Positions 34,428 through 46,075 of a DNA stretch of 64,000 nucleotides are shown one piece after another. This stretch comes from Taxillus chinensis (taxonomy: Eukaryota > Streptophyta > Magnoliopsida > Santalales > Loranthaceae). The DNA lies in NCBI GenBank assembly GCA_023512835.1, contig CM042091.1, positions 48,189,284-48,253,283 of the forward strand. Direction: 5' to 3'. The notes beneath the pieces were generated by a model. It was not told the origin of the DNA. It did no database searches and was given only the letters and a program-made list of their open reading frames with translations. Numbering within the stretch: position 1 is the stretch's first letter; each line of letters begins with the position of its first letter. Made by a program: the position numbers and the translations under genes.

Positions 34428-35790
34428 TTGGTCATATCAAGATATGCCTGGATTAGACACGACATAGTGCAGCACCACATACCAAGAAAAGCCAGAGTGC
34501 AAGCCAAGACAGGGAAATTGCGAAGAATGAGACCGGAGATGCTATTGAAGATTAAAGAAGAAGTCGAAAAGCAATGGGACGCAGGTTTTCTAAGTGTCTC
34601 CCACTATCCAGAATGGGTGGCCAATGTTGTACCAGTACCAAAGAAAGGAGGCAAGGTTCGCATGTGTGTCGATTATCGAGATTTGAATTGGGCTAGTCCG
34701 AAAGACAACTTCCCGCTTCCTCATATTGATACACTAGTGGATAACACAAGAAAACATGCCCTATTCTCATTCATGGATGGCTTCTCAGGCTACAATCAGA
34801 TTCGTATGGCCCCCGAACACAAGGAGAGGACCACGTTTACGACACTTTGGGGCACATTCTGTTATAATGTGATGCCGTTTGGCCTGAAGAATGCAGGGGC
34901 AACTTATCAACGAGCCATGGTGACCCTATTCCATGATATGATGCATAAAGAGGTCGAAGTATATGTGGATGACATGATAGCCAAATCGCGGAGCACTGAA
35001 GATCATATTGAAGTACTCCGTAAACTTTTCAACAGGCTACGAAAATATCAGCTCAAATTGAACCCCGAAAAATGCACTTTTGGAGCCATGTCGGGAAAAC
35101 TTTTAGGTTTTGTTGTGAGCCAAAAAGGAGTGGAAATTGATCCAGACAAAGTTCGAGCTATCCAAGGGATGCCCCCACCACGAACCATCAAGGAGGTTAG
35201 AGGATTCCTCGGGCGATTGAATTACATTGCTCGGTTCATTTCACAATTGATGACCACATGTGAACCCATCTTCAAGACATTACGGAAGAACAATCCAGAC
35301 TGTTGGAATGACAAGTGTCAAGAAGCCTTTGACAGGATCAAACAATATCGTCCAATCCACCTGTTTTGGTCCCACCAGCATGCATGGACCTTTGATCTTA
35401 TACTTGACCGTTCAGGAGTCCTCAATGGGTTGTGTCTTAGGGCAACATGATTCTACAGGCAAGAAGGAGCAGGCCATTTATTATCTCAAAGAAGAAGTTC
35501 ACTATCAATGAAGAGAACTATACACCATTGGAAAAGACATGTTGTGCCCTCGTTTGGATAACAAGAAGATTAAGGCAGTACACTCTTTATCATACTACAT
35601 GGCTAATCTCCAAGCATGATCCACTCAAATATCTCTTGGAAAAGCCATCCATCTCTGGAAGAATCGCCAAGTGGCAATTGATCCTGTCGGAATATGATAT
35701 CATCTACGTGCCTCAGAAAGCCATAAAAGGAAGTGCAATAGCCGATTACTTAGCAGACAGAGCATTAGAAGATTACGAGCCTATGACTAT
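34428..35790 (+). pseudogene. Element 3 reverse transcriptase and first RNase H, broken
   Basis: RT is largely in one frame (34428-35450). It shows KEEVEKQWDAGFL, VPKKGGKVRMCVDYRDLN (catalytic D), KDNFPLPHIDTLVDN, FMDGFSGYNQIRM, GTFCYNVMPFGLKNAGATYQ and the active-site YVDDMIAKS, followed by the thumb and connection (GVEIDPDKVRAIQGMPPP, EVRGFLGRLNYIARFI). The RNase H domain is split over two frames: SMGCVLGQHDSTGKKEQAIY, then NEENYTPLEKTCCALVW and LISKHDPLKYLLEKP. Frame changes near 34455, 35345 and 35490 prevent a full polyprotein. Confidence 0.92.
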
Positions 35791-37570
35791 TGGCTTTCCA
35801 GATGAATACATCAACATCATTACGGTCGAAGTATCAGACATGTGGACTATGTGGTTTGATGGAGCTTCTAGTCTTTTGGGACACGGTATTGGGGCCATCC
35901 TGATATCTCCAAAAGGCGAACATTTCCCAATGGCGGCAAAGTTGACCTTCCCTTGTACCAACAATATGGCGGAATATGAGGCCTGTGTGATGGGGCTCCA
36001 AGAAGCAATTAGCAAAGGAATTAAAAAATTACGAGTGTTTGGTGATTCTGCGCTTATCATTTTTCAAGTAAGGGGAGAATGGGAGACTCGGAACCACAAA
36101 TTAATCCCATATCGGAAGCATGTCGCAGAGTTAGCTGAGCAGTTTGAAGACATTACATTTGAGCATATGCCCAGGGAGTACAATCAGATTCCCGATGCAC
36201 TTGCAACTCTAGCCTCCCTCCTTCGGCTAGACACAAAGTTGGAAGTTCAGTCTTTCGATATTCGCATACAAGATGCTCCTTCACATTGTATGGCCGTCGA
36301 AGGAAATACCGAGGAAAAGCCCTGGTATGATGACATCAGACAATATTTGTTCAAGCAAGAATACCCGGTGGAGGCCTCTGAGTCTGATAAAAGAAATATC
36401 CGAAGATCGGCATCCAATTATTACCTTGATGGCCCCATTCTATATAAGCGAAATCATGACATGGTGTTATTGCGGTGTGTGGCAAAAGAAGAGTCGACAC
36501 AGATAATGAAAGAAGTGCATGAAGGAGAATGCGGTTCACATGCAAATGGACATGCATTAACAAGACAAATCATGCGAATGGGCTATTATTGGGTCACCAT
36601 GGAAAAAGATTGTATTGAGTATGTGCGCAAATGCCTCAAGTGTCAAATTTATGGCGATAAGATCCAAGTACCTCCATCCAAGCTACATGTGATGGTTTCC
36701 CCATGGCCATTCTCGCTCTGGGGTATCGACGTTATCGGACCAATATCTCCGAAAGCATCCAATGGTCACCGCTTCATCTTAGTGGCCATTGATTATTTCA
36801 CCAAGTGGGTAGAAGCAGCGTCATATGCTAATGTCACACAAGCCGTGGTGCTTAAATTTTTGCGGAACAACATCATATGTCGATACGGCCTTCCTGAGCA
36901 AATCATAACAGACAATGCTGCCAATCTAACGATCGGATGATGGGTAAGTTGTGCGAAACATACAAAATCCAACACCGCAACTCGACCCCCTATCGCCCCA
37001 AGATGAATGGAGCAGTAGAAGCAGCCAATAAGAATATCAAGAACATTATCAGAAAGATGACGGAAACATACAAAGATTGGCATGAGAAGCTACCATTTGC
37101 CTTGCATGCTTATCGCACCTCGGTACGAACATCAACTCGGGGCAACTCCATTTTCTTTGGTTTATGGTATGGAGGCCGTCTTACCTGTCGAAGTAGAGAT
37201 ACCTTCCCTACGAGTACTCAAGGATGCTCAACTTGAAGAAGCAGAGTGGGTCCAAAGCCGTTATGAACAATTGAATTTAATTGAGGGCAAACGCTTGACA
37301 GCGATCTGCAAAGGTCAGTTATATCAACAGAGAATGATGAACATCTACAATAAAAAGGTGAAGCCTAGAATATTTCAAGAGGGTGATCTCATCCTCAAGA
37401 AAATATTACCAATTCAACATGACCATAGAGGCAAGTGGACTCCCAACTATGAAGGCCCATATGTTGTGAAGAAAGCATTCTCGGGAGGCGCATTGATCCT
37501 TGCCGGAATGGATGGTGATGAACTCCCTAACCCGGTGAATAACGATGCGGTGAAAAAGTTCTATGCTTAA
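35791..37570 (+). pseudogene. Element 3 second RNase H (aRNH) and integrase, broken
   Basis: The second RNase H reads MWTMWFDGASS, NMAEYEACVMGLQEA, KLRVFGDSALI and PDALATLASL, supplying the D-E-D-D metal ligands of the archaeal-like type that defines the Tat clade. Integrase follows with an HHCC finger (EVHEGECGSHANGH... CIEYVRKCLKCQ, about 36510-36650). The core has its first D in WGIDVIGP, its second in QIITDNAANL (36900-36930) and the E in NGAVEAANKNIKN (37005-37045), so DDE is complete. A stop and shift lie at 36938 and another near 37136. The C-terminus ends with GDLILKKIL, GKWTPNYEGPYVVKKAF and a stop at 37570. Confidence 0.92.
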
Positions 37571-37633
37571 CTCTCTCGTCCAAATGAGGAGTTACTTAAT
37601 CTTTCTTCCGAGACATGGAAGGAATAAAGCATG

Positions 37634-37772
37634 GCAGCAATGAGCGGACTTGGTGAAAACCCGAAAGGGCACCAAGGGTAAAATACAAAGCTCCAACAAT
37701 AGACAAAGAAGCGAATAAAGGCGGACTTGGTGAAAACCTGAAAGGGCACCAAGGGTAAAATACAAAGCCAAA
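37634..37772 (+). repeat. Two-copy direct repeat after integrase
   Basis: GCGGACTTGGTGAAAACC, then CGAAAGGGCACCAAGGGTAA and ATACAAAGC, occur at about 37634 and again at about 37722, spaced 88 bp, in the element 3 3' UTR. Confidence 0.88.
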
Positions 37773-38659
37773 AATAAATCCTGAAGGGCGAAAAGATCAA
37801 GACCACATAAAACCGGGTCCTTTGCAAACAATGGAAACAAGACCATCTAAAAAACAATAGCGCAAACGGTGGAAGACCTGGTCAAACCTGAGGCATACTC
37901 GAATCAAATTTGTACATTATGTTTTAAAGACTTGTAATTCTGTTTATCAGATTATAACAAGGGGCACCTTCTATGATATAAATATGTTTTGTGGAATTAA
38001 ACCGACAAAAATCCTTTTTATTTCCCTACGCATGTTTCATCGTCTTCATGTCACATTTAATTAGAACATTTTAAATCCCCAGTAGGCTCCTTTGGCGTTA
38101 CCTTATGAGTAGGGCCAAGCTCAAACCTCAAACAAGTCAAACTCTTCAACACAGAGTGCCAACATCCCCAACGGGGTCGTCAAATCAAGTTCCTCAATGC
38201 GGTGAAGCTAAGTCAAACAAGCCCTCCATCCATATTGAGAGAGAGAGAAAGTTCCCCAGGCAAGTTGGATGTCAGTCAACTCTCCAGCCATATTGAGAAT
38301 AAAACCCTAGCCCATATTGGGTTCTTGGCAACACATTTCATTCACTATGTCTCCCCTGCATACACCACATTGCATTCCATGCATCATTGCATACATTCAA
38401 CATTTTTTTTTTTTTTTTGCAAATTCAGGAATGCCATTGCCTCTAAAAATCCCAAGAACTCATCCGCAACAAGCTTCTCATCAAGCCCTACTAGCTTCCT
38501 TTGTTTAACTCTACAAGACTTTTTTTATGTAATTTCCCCAAGCTCTAAAAGCACCCTTTTGAGACTCGAACAAACTTCCACTCTTTTCGGGTAACCTCGT
38601 AGAGCGATCTCATTGAGTGAACTCGTAGAGGGAGCCCATATACCTTCTTCAATAATCAT

Positions 38660-39480
38660 GCACCCTTGTCTAGGCCTTGGATGCTTTTTCAATTCCTGAA
38701 TAGGCCTTATATGCCTTTTCAATTCTGTCAGGCCTTAGACGCCTTTTCAATTCCTGATTAGGCCTTAGATGCCTTTTCAATTTCTGTCAAGCCTTAGATG
38801 CTTTTTTCAATTTCTATCAGGCCTTAGATGCCTTTTCAATTCCTATCAAGCCTTAGATGCTTTTTTTCAATTTCTGTCAGGCCTTAGATGCCTTTTCAAT
38901 CCCTGTCAGGCCTTAGATGCCTTTTCAATTCCTGTCAAGCCTTAGATGCTTTTTTCAATTCCTATCAGGCCTTAGATGCCTTTTCAATCCCTGTCAGGCC
39001 TTAGACGCCTTTTCAATTCCTGATTAGGCCTTAGATGCCTTTTCAATTTCTGTCAAGCCTTAGATGCTTTTTTCAATTTCTATCAGGCCTTAGATGCCTT
39101 TTCAATCCCTGTCAGGCCTTAGATGCCTTTTCAATTCCTATCAAGCCTTAGATGCTTTTTTTCAATTTCTGTCAGGCCTTAGATGCCTTTTCAATCCCTG
39201 TCAGGCCTTAGATGCCTTTTCAATCCCTGTCAGGCCTTAGATGCTTTTTTCAATTCCTATCAGGCCTTAGATGCCTTTTCAATCCCTGTCAGGCCTTAGA
39301 TGCCTTTTCAATTCCTGTCAGGCCTTAGATGCCTTTTCAATTCAGTCAGGCCTTAAATGCCTTTTCAATTCTCGTGGCCTTAAATGCCTTTTCAATTCCA
39401 CGGGCCTTAGATGCCCTTTTCAACTCTTGTCGGGCCTTAGATGCCTCATCAAAATTATTCAAATTCCACCGGTCTTAGAA
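38660..39480 (+). repeat. Tandem array of 29-33 bp units in the element 3 3' UTR, about 27 units
   Basis: Units read CAGGCCTTAGATGCCTTTTC plus AATTCCTGT, with variants AAGCCTTAGATGC-TTTTTT and GATTAGGCC. The variants recur in a fixed order: a block at about 38728-38870 is repeated at about 39003-39145, so there is higher-order structure. Such 3' UTR arrays are known in Tat elements and can seed satellite DNA. Reading frames through the array are repeat artefacts. Confidence 0.93.
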
Positions 39481-39617
39481 GCCTATTTTCATTCTTGGGG
39501 ACAGACCCAACCATAACGTCCTACCCGCTTCAGTGCTAGGTAAGACAGTAAGTGCTCCAACCCGTCCAAAATGATTCCTTCTTATCTTTGTACACTGTTT
39601 GTCTACAAACAATGCAC

Positions 39618-39630
39618 AAAGAGGGGCAGC
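39618..39630 (+). other. Element 3 polypurine tract
   Basis: AAAGAGGGGCAGC directly precedes the 3' LTR TGTTGGACC. Confidence 0.88.
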
Positions 39631-40000
39631 TGTTGGACCCCATTTTGTCCGGGTTGGACATACATATTCATTACATTTTAGCTTTATATTATTTCATATT
39701 TATCATTCACTTTGTATAGATAAATAAAAAGGTGTGACTGTTAATTTAAAGGGTGTGATGTGAATTATATATATAAAAAACAAAAACAAAAACAAAAAAC
39801 AAAATAAAAATTTTCAAAAAAAAAAAAAAAAAAAAAACCTTAGAGCTGATTGTATGTCTACATTTTTTTTCAAACAAGCATTTTCTGCACAAAAAAAAAA
39901 AAAGAGGTCACGGCACGTTCCAACGGTCACGGACTGTTCCAACGGTCACAAAGACTATTTCCAACGGCTATATTCTCCACCAACGGCCACTTTTTCACCC

Positions 40001-40008
40001 TATAAATA
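40001..40008 (+). promoter_or_regulatory. Upstream LTR TATA box (TATAAATA), only in the 3' LTR
   Basis: CCCTATAAATACACCC lies about 105 bp before the ATG of the 49-residue ORF, at a spacing normal for a promoter of that ORF. The 5' LTR lacks it because of a 39-bp deletion at 26478. Confidence 0.6.
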
Positions 40009-40106
40009 CACCCTCATTCCTCTCCTTCACTCACACAATTTCCACTCTACCACTCTTCAAACTTTCTTCTTCAATTCTCCACATTTTTGCCTCCTCTTCT
40101 GCGAAA

Positions 40107-40256
40107 ATGGCTGACTGGGCGAAGTGCGTGCTAACGGTGCTAGTGCTGGCGTGTACTATTGTGTATCCTATGTTGGGCGGTGCTTTCATTCCCCTCCTTG
40201 CTTTTATCATCCTCTTGTATGTAATGGCAATGGCCACAGAATATATTTTAGGTTGA
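40107..40256 (+). CDS. Small hydrophobic ORF inside the LTR, 49 residues (3' copy)
   Basis: Begins MADWAKCVLTVLVL and is otherwise identical in protein to the 5' copy. It lies between a TATAAATA box (40001) and several AATAAA-type signals (about 40284 and 40350-40366), which themselves precede the second TATA box at 40620. The layout is that of a self-contained mini-gene within U3. The protein would be a membrane peptide; no homologue is known to me. Confidence 0.45.
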   Translation: MADWAKCVLTVLVLACTIVYPMLGGAFIPLLAFIILLYVMAMATEYILG

Positions 40257-40619
40257 ACCATGTAATATCTCCACTACGGAGTCCTAAATAAATTGCACTT
40301 TGCATGTTTATGTTATACGTGTGTGTGTGTATATATACATATATATGTTAAATAAATAAATAAATAAAACCGCCCCAACGATCAGTCGTGGCCGACATAA
40401 GATTCAAAAAAAAAAAATCGTGAATAGTACTCAGGGTACTGTTCATGTCCTATTCATGAATAGTACCCGGGTTACTGTTGCATGAATAGTACCCGGGGTT
40501 ACTGTTGCATGAACAGTACCCCGCACCCCTTATTTGACTTCTTAATAATAATAATCATAAAAATCAAAAATGGAAGTCCCACATTGGAGGTTTTACAAAA
40601 TTTCCTTCTCCATGACTCC

Positions 40620-40628
40620 TATATAAAG
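40620..40628 (+). promoter_or_regulatory. Downstream LTR TATA box (TATATAAAG), 3' LTR
   Basis: Identical in sequence and surroundings to 27055-27063. Confidence 0.65.
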
Positions 40629-41712
40629 GGGTCCTCTCTCCCTTCCAAAACACACCATCCATCAATTACACAAAACTCAAAAAAAAAAGAGAAAAGTGTA
40701 AACTTAACTGCGGTTCTAAAAAAGAACTGCGGTTATAGTCAAATTAATTTTCTTTTCCCTTCTTTTGCAGAAAAAGGAGGCATTCGGGAGAAGGGCGCCC
40801 TCGGTCCACGATATTCCAGGTTTTTATTCCTTTCCTTCTTTAATCTTTATTATAATTTTGTGTAGTAAATTAGTAGTTAGTTTATAATTAAATTAGCATA
40901 ATTAGTTAGTTAGTTTTTTTTAAATTTAGCATAATTAGCATAATTGTAATTAGTTAATTTTAGCATATTTAGTTAATTAGTTAGTTAGTTTTTAATTAGT
41001 ATAATCTAGTATAATTAAATTAGCATAATTAGTTAGTTAATTTTTAATAAGTCTGTAATTAACTTTTCAAATTTAGGCATGTCAATAGTAAGTAAGCCTA
41101 GTAATTAATTAATTGGCGCGTAATGAATTAAATAACATTAGTAATTAGATAAATTAGTAATTAACTTTCGTAATTAATTTTCATATTTAAAATTTAGTAA
41201 ATAATTAGGCTAATTTAAATAATTTGTACTTAGATTATGATAATTAAATTTAACCTTTAACTTTTGAATTTAATAATTAGCTCGTGAGTAGTAATTAAGC
41301 CTATTAATTAATTAGCATGTGATGATTAAAATAAAATTTTGAGTATTAGATTTAGATTAAATGTGATTTAAAAAAAATAAAAAAAAATAAAAAAATAAAA
41401 AATAAAAGAAAAAATAAAAGCAAAAAAAAAACAAAACAAAACAAAAAACAAAAAAAAAACAAAAACAAAAAAAACAAAAAAAACAAATAGAAACCTCCTC
41501 CTCCTAAGACAGTACCTGAAAGGGCGTTGTAGGGGTGCTAAAACCTTCCCAACACGTAACCAACTCCCGAACCCATCTCTAGTAACACGGACCACATCTT
41601 AACTACTCAAGGTAGAGGGTATCCAACTGTACCCCAAAAACAAGTTGGTGGCGACTCAGTATATTTTATCATTTGGGTTCGGCCCTGGACGAAAACGAGT
41701 GATAACACCCTC

Positions 41713-42730
41713 TACGCGGTGAAACCCGCAAAAATACACGGTCACCCACCTCAAACCGCAAAGGTCGACGCCTCTGGTCGCGTAGGACTTCTCGCCTACT
41801 CGCGTTGTTAACATGCGCTGCCGAATCAACCGCACTATCTCTCGTGGTCTCTCGAACCATATCGGGACCGAGAACTACTGTCTCTCCCGTCTGTGCCCAA
41901 CACAAGGGTGATCTACAAGGCCGCCCATACGGCGCCTCATATGGAGCCATCCCAATGGTGGCTTGATAACCGTTGTTGTAAGAGAACTCCACCAAAGGAA
42001 GGTGAGTCTCCCAACAACCTCCAAAATCTAGGACACAGGCACGTAACATATCCTCGAGTGTCCGAATCGTCCGCTCCGATCGACCATCCGTCTGCGGGTG
42101 AAAGGTCATCCTGAGGTTCACCCTAGTACCCAAGGCTCGCCGCAACGTCTCCAAAACGAGAGATGTGAACCTCGCATCCCAATCGGATACAATAGACAAT
42201 GGGACTCCATGCAACCGCACAATAACATCAATATACCTCTCGTCCCAAAGTCCTCACTGGGTCTGTCTCTCGAATCGGAATAAAATGTGCCGATTTGGTC
42301 AACCGGTCGACAACTACCCATATCGTGTCGTGTCCCCTGGAACGAGGAAGTCCAGTTGACAAAATCCATGGTCACGTGGTCCCATTTCCACTCTGCACCG
42401 GCAATGATCGCAACTCACCAGCTTGATCTCGGGTGCTGCGCTTGACCTGCGACAGGTCAAACACCTCCTCACAAAATCAGCAACAGCCTTCTTCAGAGCC
42501 CTGGCCACCAATACTGCCTCCTCACGGCATGGTACATCTTGGTCCCACCAGGATGTACAACTAACCTCGACCGGTGAAATTCCCGAAGAACCTCCTCCTG
42601 AAGAGAAGTGGGAACTATCAGGCGACCCCTATACCTCAACATATGCTCAGGCATCCTCGGTCCAATCGAAGATGCCTGCCCCGTCCGAATCCTGTCTCCG
42701 ATGACCTCACAATCAATGTCCCCCACTGAT
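41713..42730 (-). pseudogene. Element 2 integrase, N-terminal finger and core, interrupted by element 3
   Basis: On the minus strand it opens with MLRYRGRLIVPTSLQEEVLR and EFHRSRLVVHPGGTKMYHAV (first histidines), then CLTCRRSSA (the CxxC). The start of the core reads [10 protein letters not shown], with a frame change near 42360. It continues DARFTSLVLETLRRALGTRV (second D) and FHPQTDGRSERTIRTLEDML (catalytic E), then SYNNGYQATIGMAPYEAPYG and VGDRVFLRVSPRRG, where element 3 cuts in. The chain resumes at 26105. Frameshifts near 42500, 42360 and 42220 break it apart from the insertion itself. Confidence 0.9.
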
Positions 42731-42959
42731 CCTCTATGATCCTGTGCCGCAACTCAGGGACTGCAACAACAACACCGAGGGTCCCTCGCCCCTCAATGGT
42801 CACCATTTGCAACCTCATCGCTGCCAACCGACTCATCATCTCCCATTCTTTAATGGCACAAGTGGGCCACCACGGCCCTGCTCTTCCTACTCGGAGCATC
42901 TGCCACCACATTACCCTTCCCAGGGGTATACATCATATCAAACCAAATGGCTGCAGGTA

Positions 42960-44750
42960 CTCCACCCACCGTCTCGCCTAAGGTTCAGGTCTCGCGAGAG
43001 AAGATATACTGCAAGCTCTTGTGGTCCGTATACACCACAAATTTTTCCCCAAGGAGATAATGCCGCCAGCTCTTTAAAGCAAAGATCACCGCGGCCAACT
43101 CCAAATCATGCGTGGGATAGTTCCGCTCATGTGGTCTCAACCGCCTAGATCCATAAGCAATCACCTGCCGAGTCCGCATCAACACACAACCAAGACCCAC
43201 CCCGGAAGCATCACAATACACCTCAAAAGGCACACCCTCCTGTGGGAGAATCAAGATAGGTGCCGAGGTCAATCGTGCCTTCGGCTCCATGAAAGCACTC
43301 TCACACGCATCGGACCAAATGAAAGGAACTCCCTTCCTAGTCAAGTGTGTCATAGGAGCCGCCAACCGGGAAAAATCCTCCACGAACCTCCGATAATAGC
43401 CTGCCAAACCAAGGAAGCTACGAATCTCAAACACATTCGTGGGCCTCTTCCACGACATGATCGCCTCAATCTTCTCAGGGTCCACCGTGATACCCTCTCG
43501 AAGACACCACATGCCCCAAGAAGTGCACCTGTTGCAACCAGAAGTCACATTTCGTGAACTTCGCGTACAACCGATGCTCCCGCAAGGTCCGCAACACAAC
43601 CTGCAAATGCTCCTCATGCTCCCTCTTGGTCGCCGAATAGACCAAGATATCGTCGATGAACACCACAACGAACATATCTAAATATGGAGCGAACACCTGG
43701 TTCATCAATCCCATAAACACTCGGCTGGAGCATTCGTGAGCCCAAACGGCATCACAAGCCACTCATAGTGCCCATAACGACAACCGAACGCGGTCTTAGG
43801 GATATCTGCCTCCCCAACCCTCAACCGATGGTATCCAGGACCTCAAGTCTATCTTGGAAAACCATCTTGCACCTCGAAACCGATCAAACAGGTCATCGAT
43901 CCTCGGCAATGGATACCGTTCTTCACACCACCTGGTTCACTTCCGGTAGTCTATACACAACCGAAGTGAACCATCCGCCTTCTTGGCGAACAACACTGGA
44001 GCGCCCCACGGTGAGCTACTCCGCCTGATAAAGCCTCGTGCCAATAGATCATCTATCTGTCTCTTGAGCTCTCTAAGCTCTGTCGGTGCCATCCTCAGAG
44101 GCCGCTAACCCGATCGGTGTTATCCCTGGCAACAACTCGATCGAAAACTCTACCTCCCTCACGGGTGGCAAACCGACCAAGTCCTCGGGAAACACATCCG
44201 GGAACTGATCTACAATGGGTGGCAAAACAGCCTTCCCCTCTCTCCTCCTGTCAACCAACGTCAAGCTGGCTAACTGGTGGGTCACATCACCCCACCCATG
44301 CCTCAAAGGTCCCAACCTGCATGCCTCCTCGGTCCACTCACCCACAAAGACACCCCGCGTGCCCTTTGGTGTGAGGAACGTCACACGCCGTCGAAAATAA
44401 TCAATCTTGGCCTCCACGGAGACCAACCAGTCCATACCCAGGATAATATCAAAATCATCTAACTCCATGATATACAAATCACACAACAGGTTAACACCCC
44501 CAAGTGTTACCTGGACAAGCACGACAGATACTCTCAAGTATCACAATTCCACCCAAAGGTGAAGCAACCATCGAGACCGACTCACTGTCTCCTGGTCTAA
44601 CTCCAAGCCAACCACCGTAGCATACGAAATAAAAGAATGGATAGCACCAAGTATCAATCAAAACCGAACAAATAGTATGAGAAATGATAATGGTACCTCT
44701 CACCACCGAAGGTCCTGCTCCTGCCTCGTCCACCGGTGGAACCTCTGCCT
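42960..44750 (-). pseudogene. Element 2 protease, RT and RNase H, broken
   Basis: The protease active site is at about 44640-44665 (VLIDT, then shifted by an extra T inside CTG), followed by [20 protein letters not shown]. The RT entry reads [20 protein letters not shown], then in another frame [39 protein letters not shown]. Next come [13 protein letters not shown] and the active site [12 protein letters not shown] (about 43650), then HVVSSRG and [20 protein letters not shown]. RNase H reads [37 protein letters not shown] and [13 protein letters not shown], with D, E and D present. At least five frame changes are needed. Confidence 0.9.
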
Positions 44751-44899
44751 CTCTGCTGGTAAGGGCAAAAGTCCTCCCTCGTGGTCCACCGCCACTAGCC
44801 TGGCCCATTGGGGCCTTGCCCCGCCGATCAACATGACCCTGTGCCTCCCGCCGAGGCTGCCGTACCGCAGTCGCGTCTGCGTGCTCTGTGCCGGCAAAG

Positions 44900-46075
44900 A
44901 CCGACCTCTCGAGACGGAGCCCCACTCCTCTCGTCCGTGATCTCTGGACGAGGGCCTACACCGCTGGTTGAGCTAAGGGTAACACATTCCCTAGCTCCAT
45001 GCCCTACTTTCCCGCATCGGAAACAGTCATCTTTTTCCTTGGGCTCTCTCGAGACATGCCCGGTCAAACCACAACTCCAACAGGTCCCTGGCCTCCTGTT
45101 GGCCGAACTCTCCCGGGGCCCACCGCCTGTCGGAAACCCTCTGCACCTGCCTCCTCTCAGGCCGAGGAGCACCGCTCTCCCCACTCGCCTCTTCTTGCTC
45201 GGACCTGCCGAACCGCCCGGCCTCTAGGCTCTCGCCCGATCCCCGACCTCGCTCAATAATGATCGCCTTGTCGACCGCCTCCCGGTAGGCCGGTCAACCG
45301 CATCGGTTCCAATGTCTCTTTTCAAAGATGGCCTCAAGCCCTGAATGAAGTCCTGTGTCTTCCGGCCTTCCTTTTCCCAAGACTCCAGAGCAAACCGCCC
45401 CAAATCAGAAAGGCCTGCACATACTCCCCCACACTCATGCTACCCTTGCACAAGCTCATAATACTCTCTACGTCGAGCATACCGCAACGAGCCGGGAAAA
45501 TACTCCCCAAAGAAGCGCTCAACAAACTCTCTCCACCATCTCGACCGCCATGGACAGCTCTAGTGGATTCCCACCACCTGCGTGGGATACCCAACAAATA
45601 GTGCGTCGCCACGCGCACCCGCTCCTCATCTTGCACCCCAATCATCTCAAAGATGTCCTCTCGTCCATCTAATCCAGGTCCTCGGCTACCTCGGCCGCGA
45701 ACCATCCTCAAAATTCCTGGGTGCGTGTTTCAAAAACTGCGCAGCTCGGTCCACTCCTCGTCGTGTCGGCTCTACCACGACCTCCTGCTGGTGCACATCC
45801 CGCACCACCCTCGCCTCCTGGCCGCTGAGGCCGTGGTGGCCGCCGAGGCTGCTTGTTGCCTCTTCAGCTCATCCACCTCTCTAGCCATATCCCTCATCGA
45901 GCCCTGTATACCCTGCATGGCCTCCTGGCAATCGAATCAACACCTGCGTCAAATCAGGTCCCACAACGGGAGTTGATGACTTCTGCTGCGGGCTCGCGCG
46001 CCCCTGGTGCCCCGACTCTATCGTGGGTTCCTCTGCCTGACCCTGGCCTCGGACAACCCTCCTCGGTGGTGCCAT
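44900..46075 (-). pseudogene. Element 2 gag, broken
   Basis: ATG at 46075 gives MAPPRRVVRGQGQAEEPTIE. The capsid region is visible as EDIFEMIGVQDEERVRVATH and YLLGIPRRWWESTRAV (45500-45660), and in a further frame MSVGEYVQAF. Two zinc knuckles lie at about 44985-45085. The first, CWSCGLTGHVSREP, lacks its last cysteine as read here, and the second, CFRCGKVGHGAREC, is complete. The product would package element RNA; it is broken by several frameshifts. Confidence 0.85.

Larger units (their letters stand above)
26111..41707 (+). mobile_element. Element 3: Tat/Ogre-like Ty3/gypsy retrotransposon, 15.6 kb, structurally complete
   Basis: LTRs are 26111-28136 and 39631-41707, with TGTTGG...ATAACA/GATAACA termini and a perfect 5-bp target duplication CCCTC (26106-26110 and 41708-41712). 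Internal order is PBS, extra ORF1, gag, protease, G-patch, RT, RNase H, second RNase H, integrase, repeat-rich 3' UTR and PPT. The upstream ORF1, the second archaeal-type RNase H and the tandem array in the 3' UTR together are hallmarks of the plant Tat clade that includes Ogre. The LTRs are nearly identical, so the insertion is recent, yet every ORF is broken. Confidence 0.95.
39631..41707 (+). repeat. Element 3, 3' LTR (2077 bp)
   Basis: Nearly identical to 26111-28136, with TGTTGG...GATAACA termini. It retains the 39-bp stretch with the upstream TATA box that the 5' copy lacks. Other differences are mostly short indels, several at CTG or CAG. Confidence 0.95.

Noticed and set aside
38660..39480. 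Regular short repeats resembling a CRISPR array
   Set aside because: Units are adjoining and diverged, with no unique spacers and no cas genes; the array lies in a retrotransposon 3' UTR of a plant genome.
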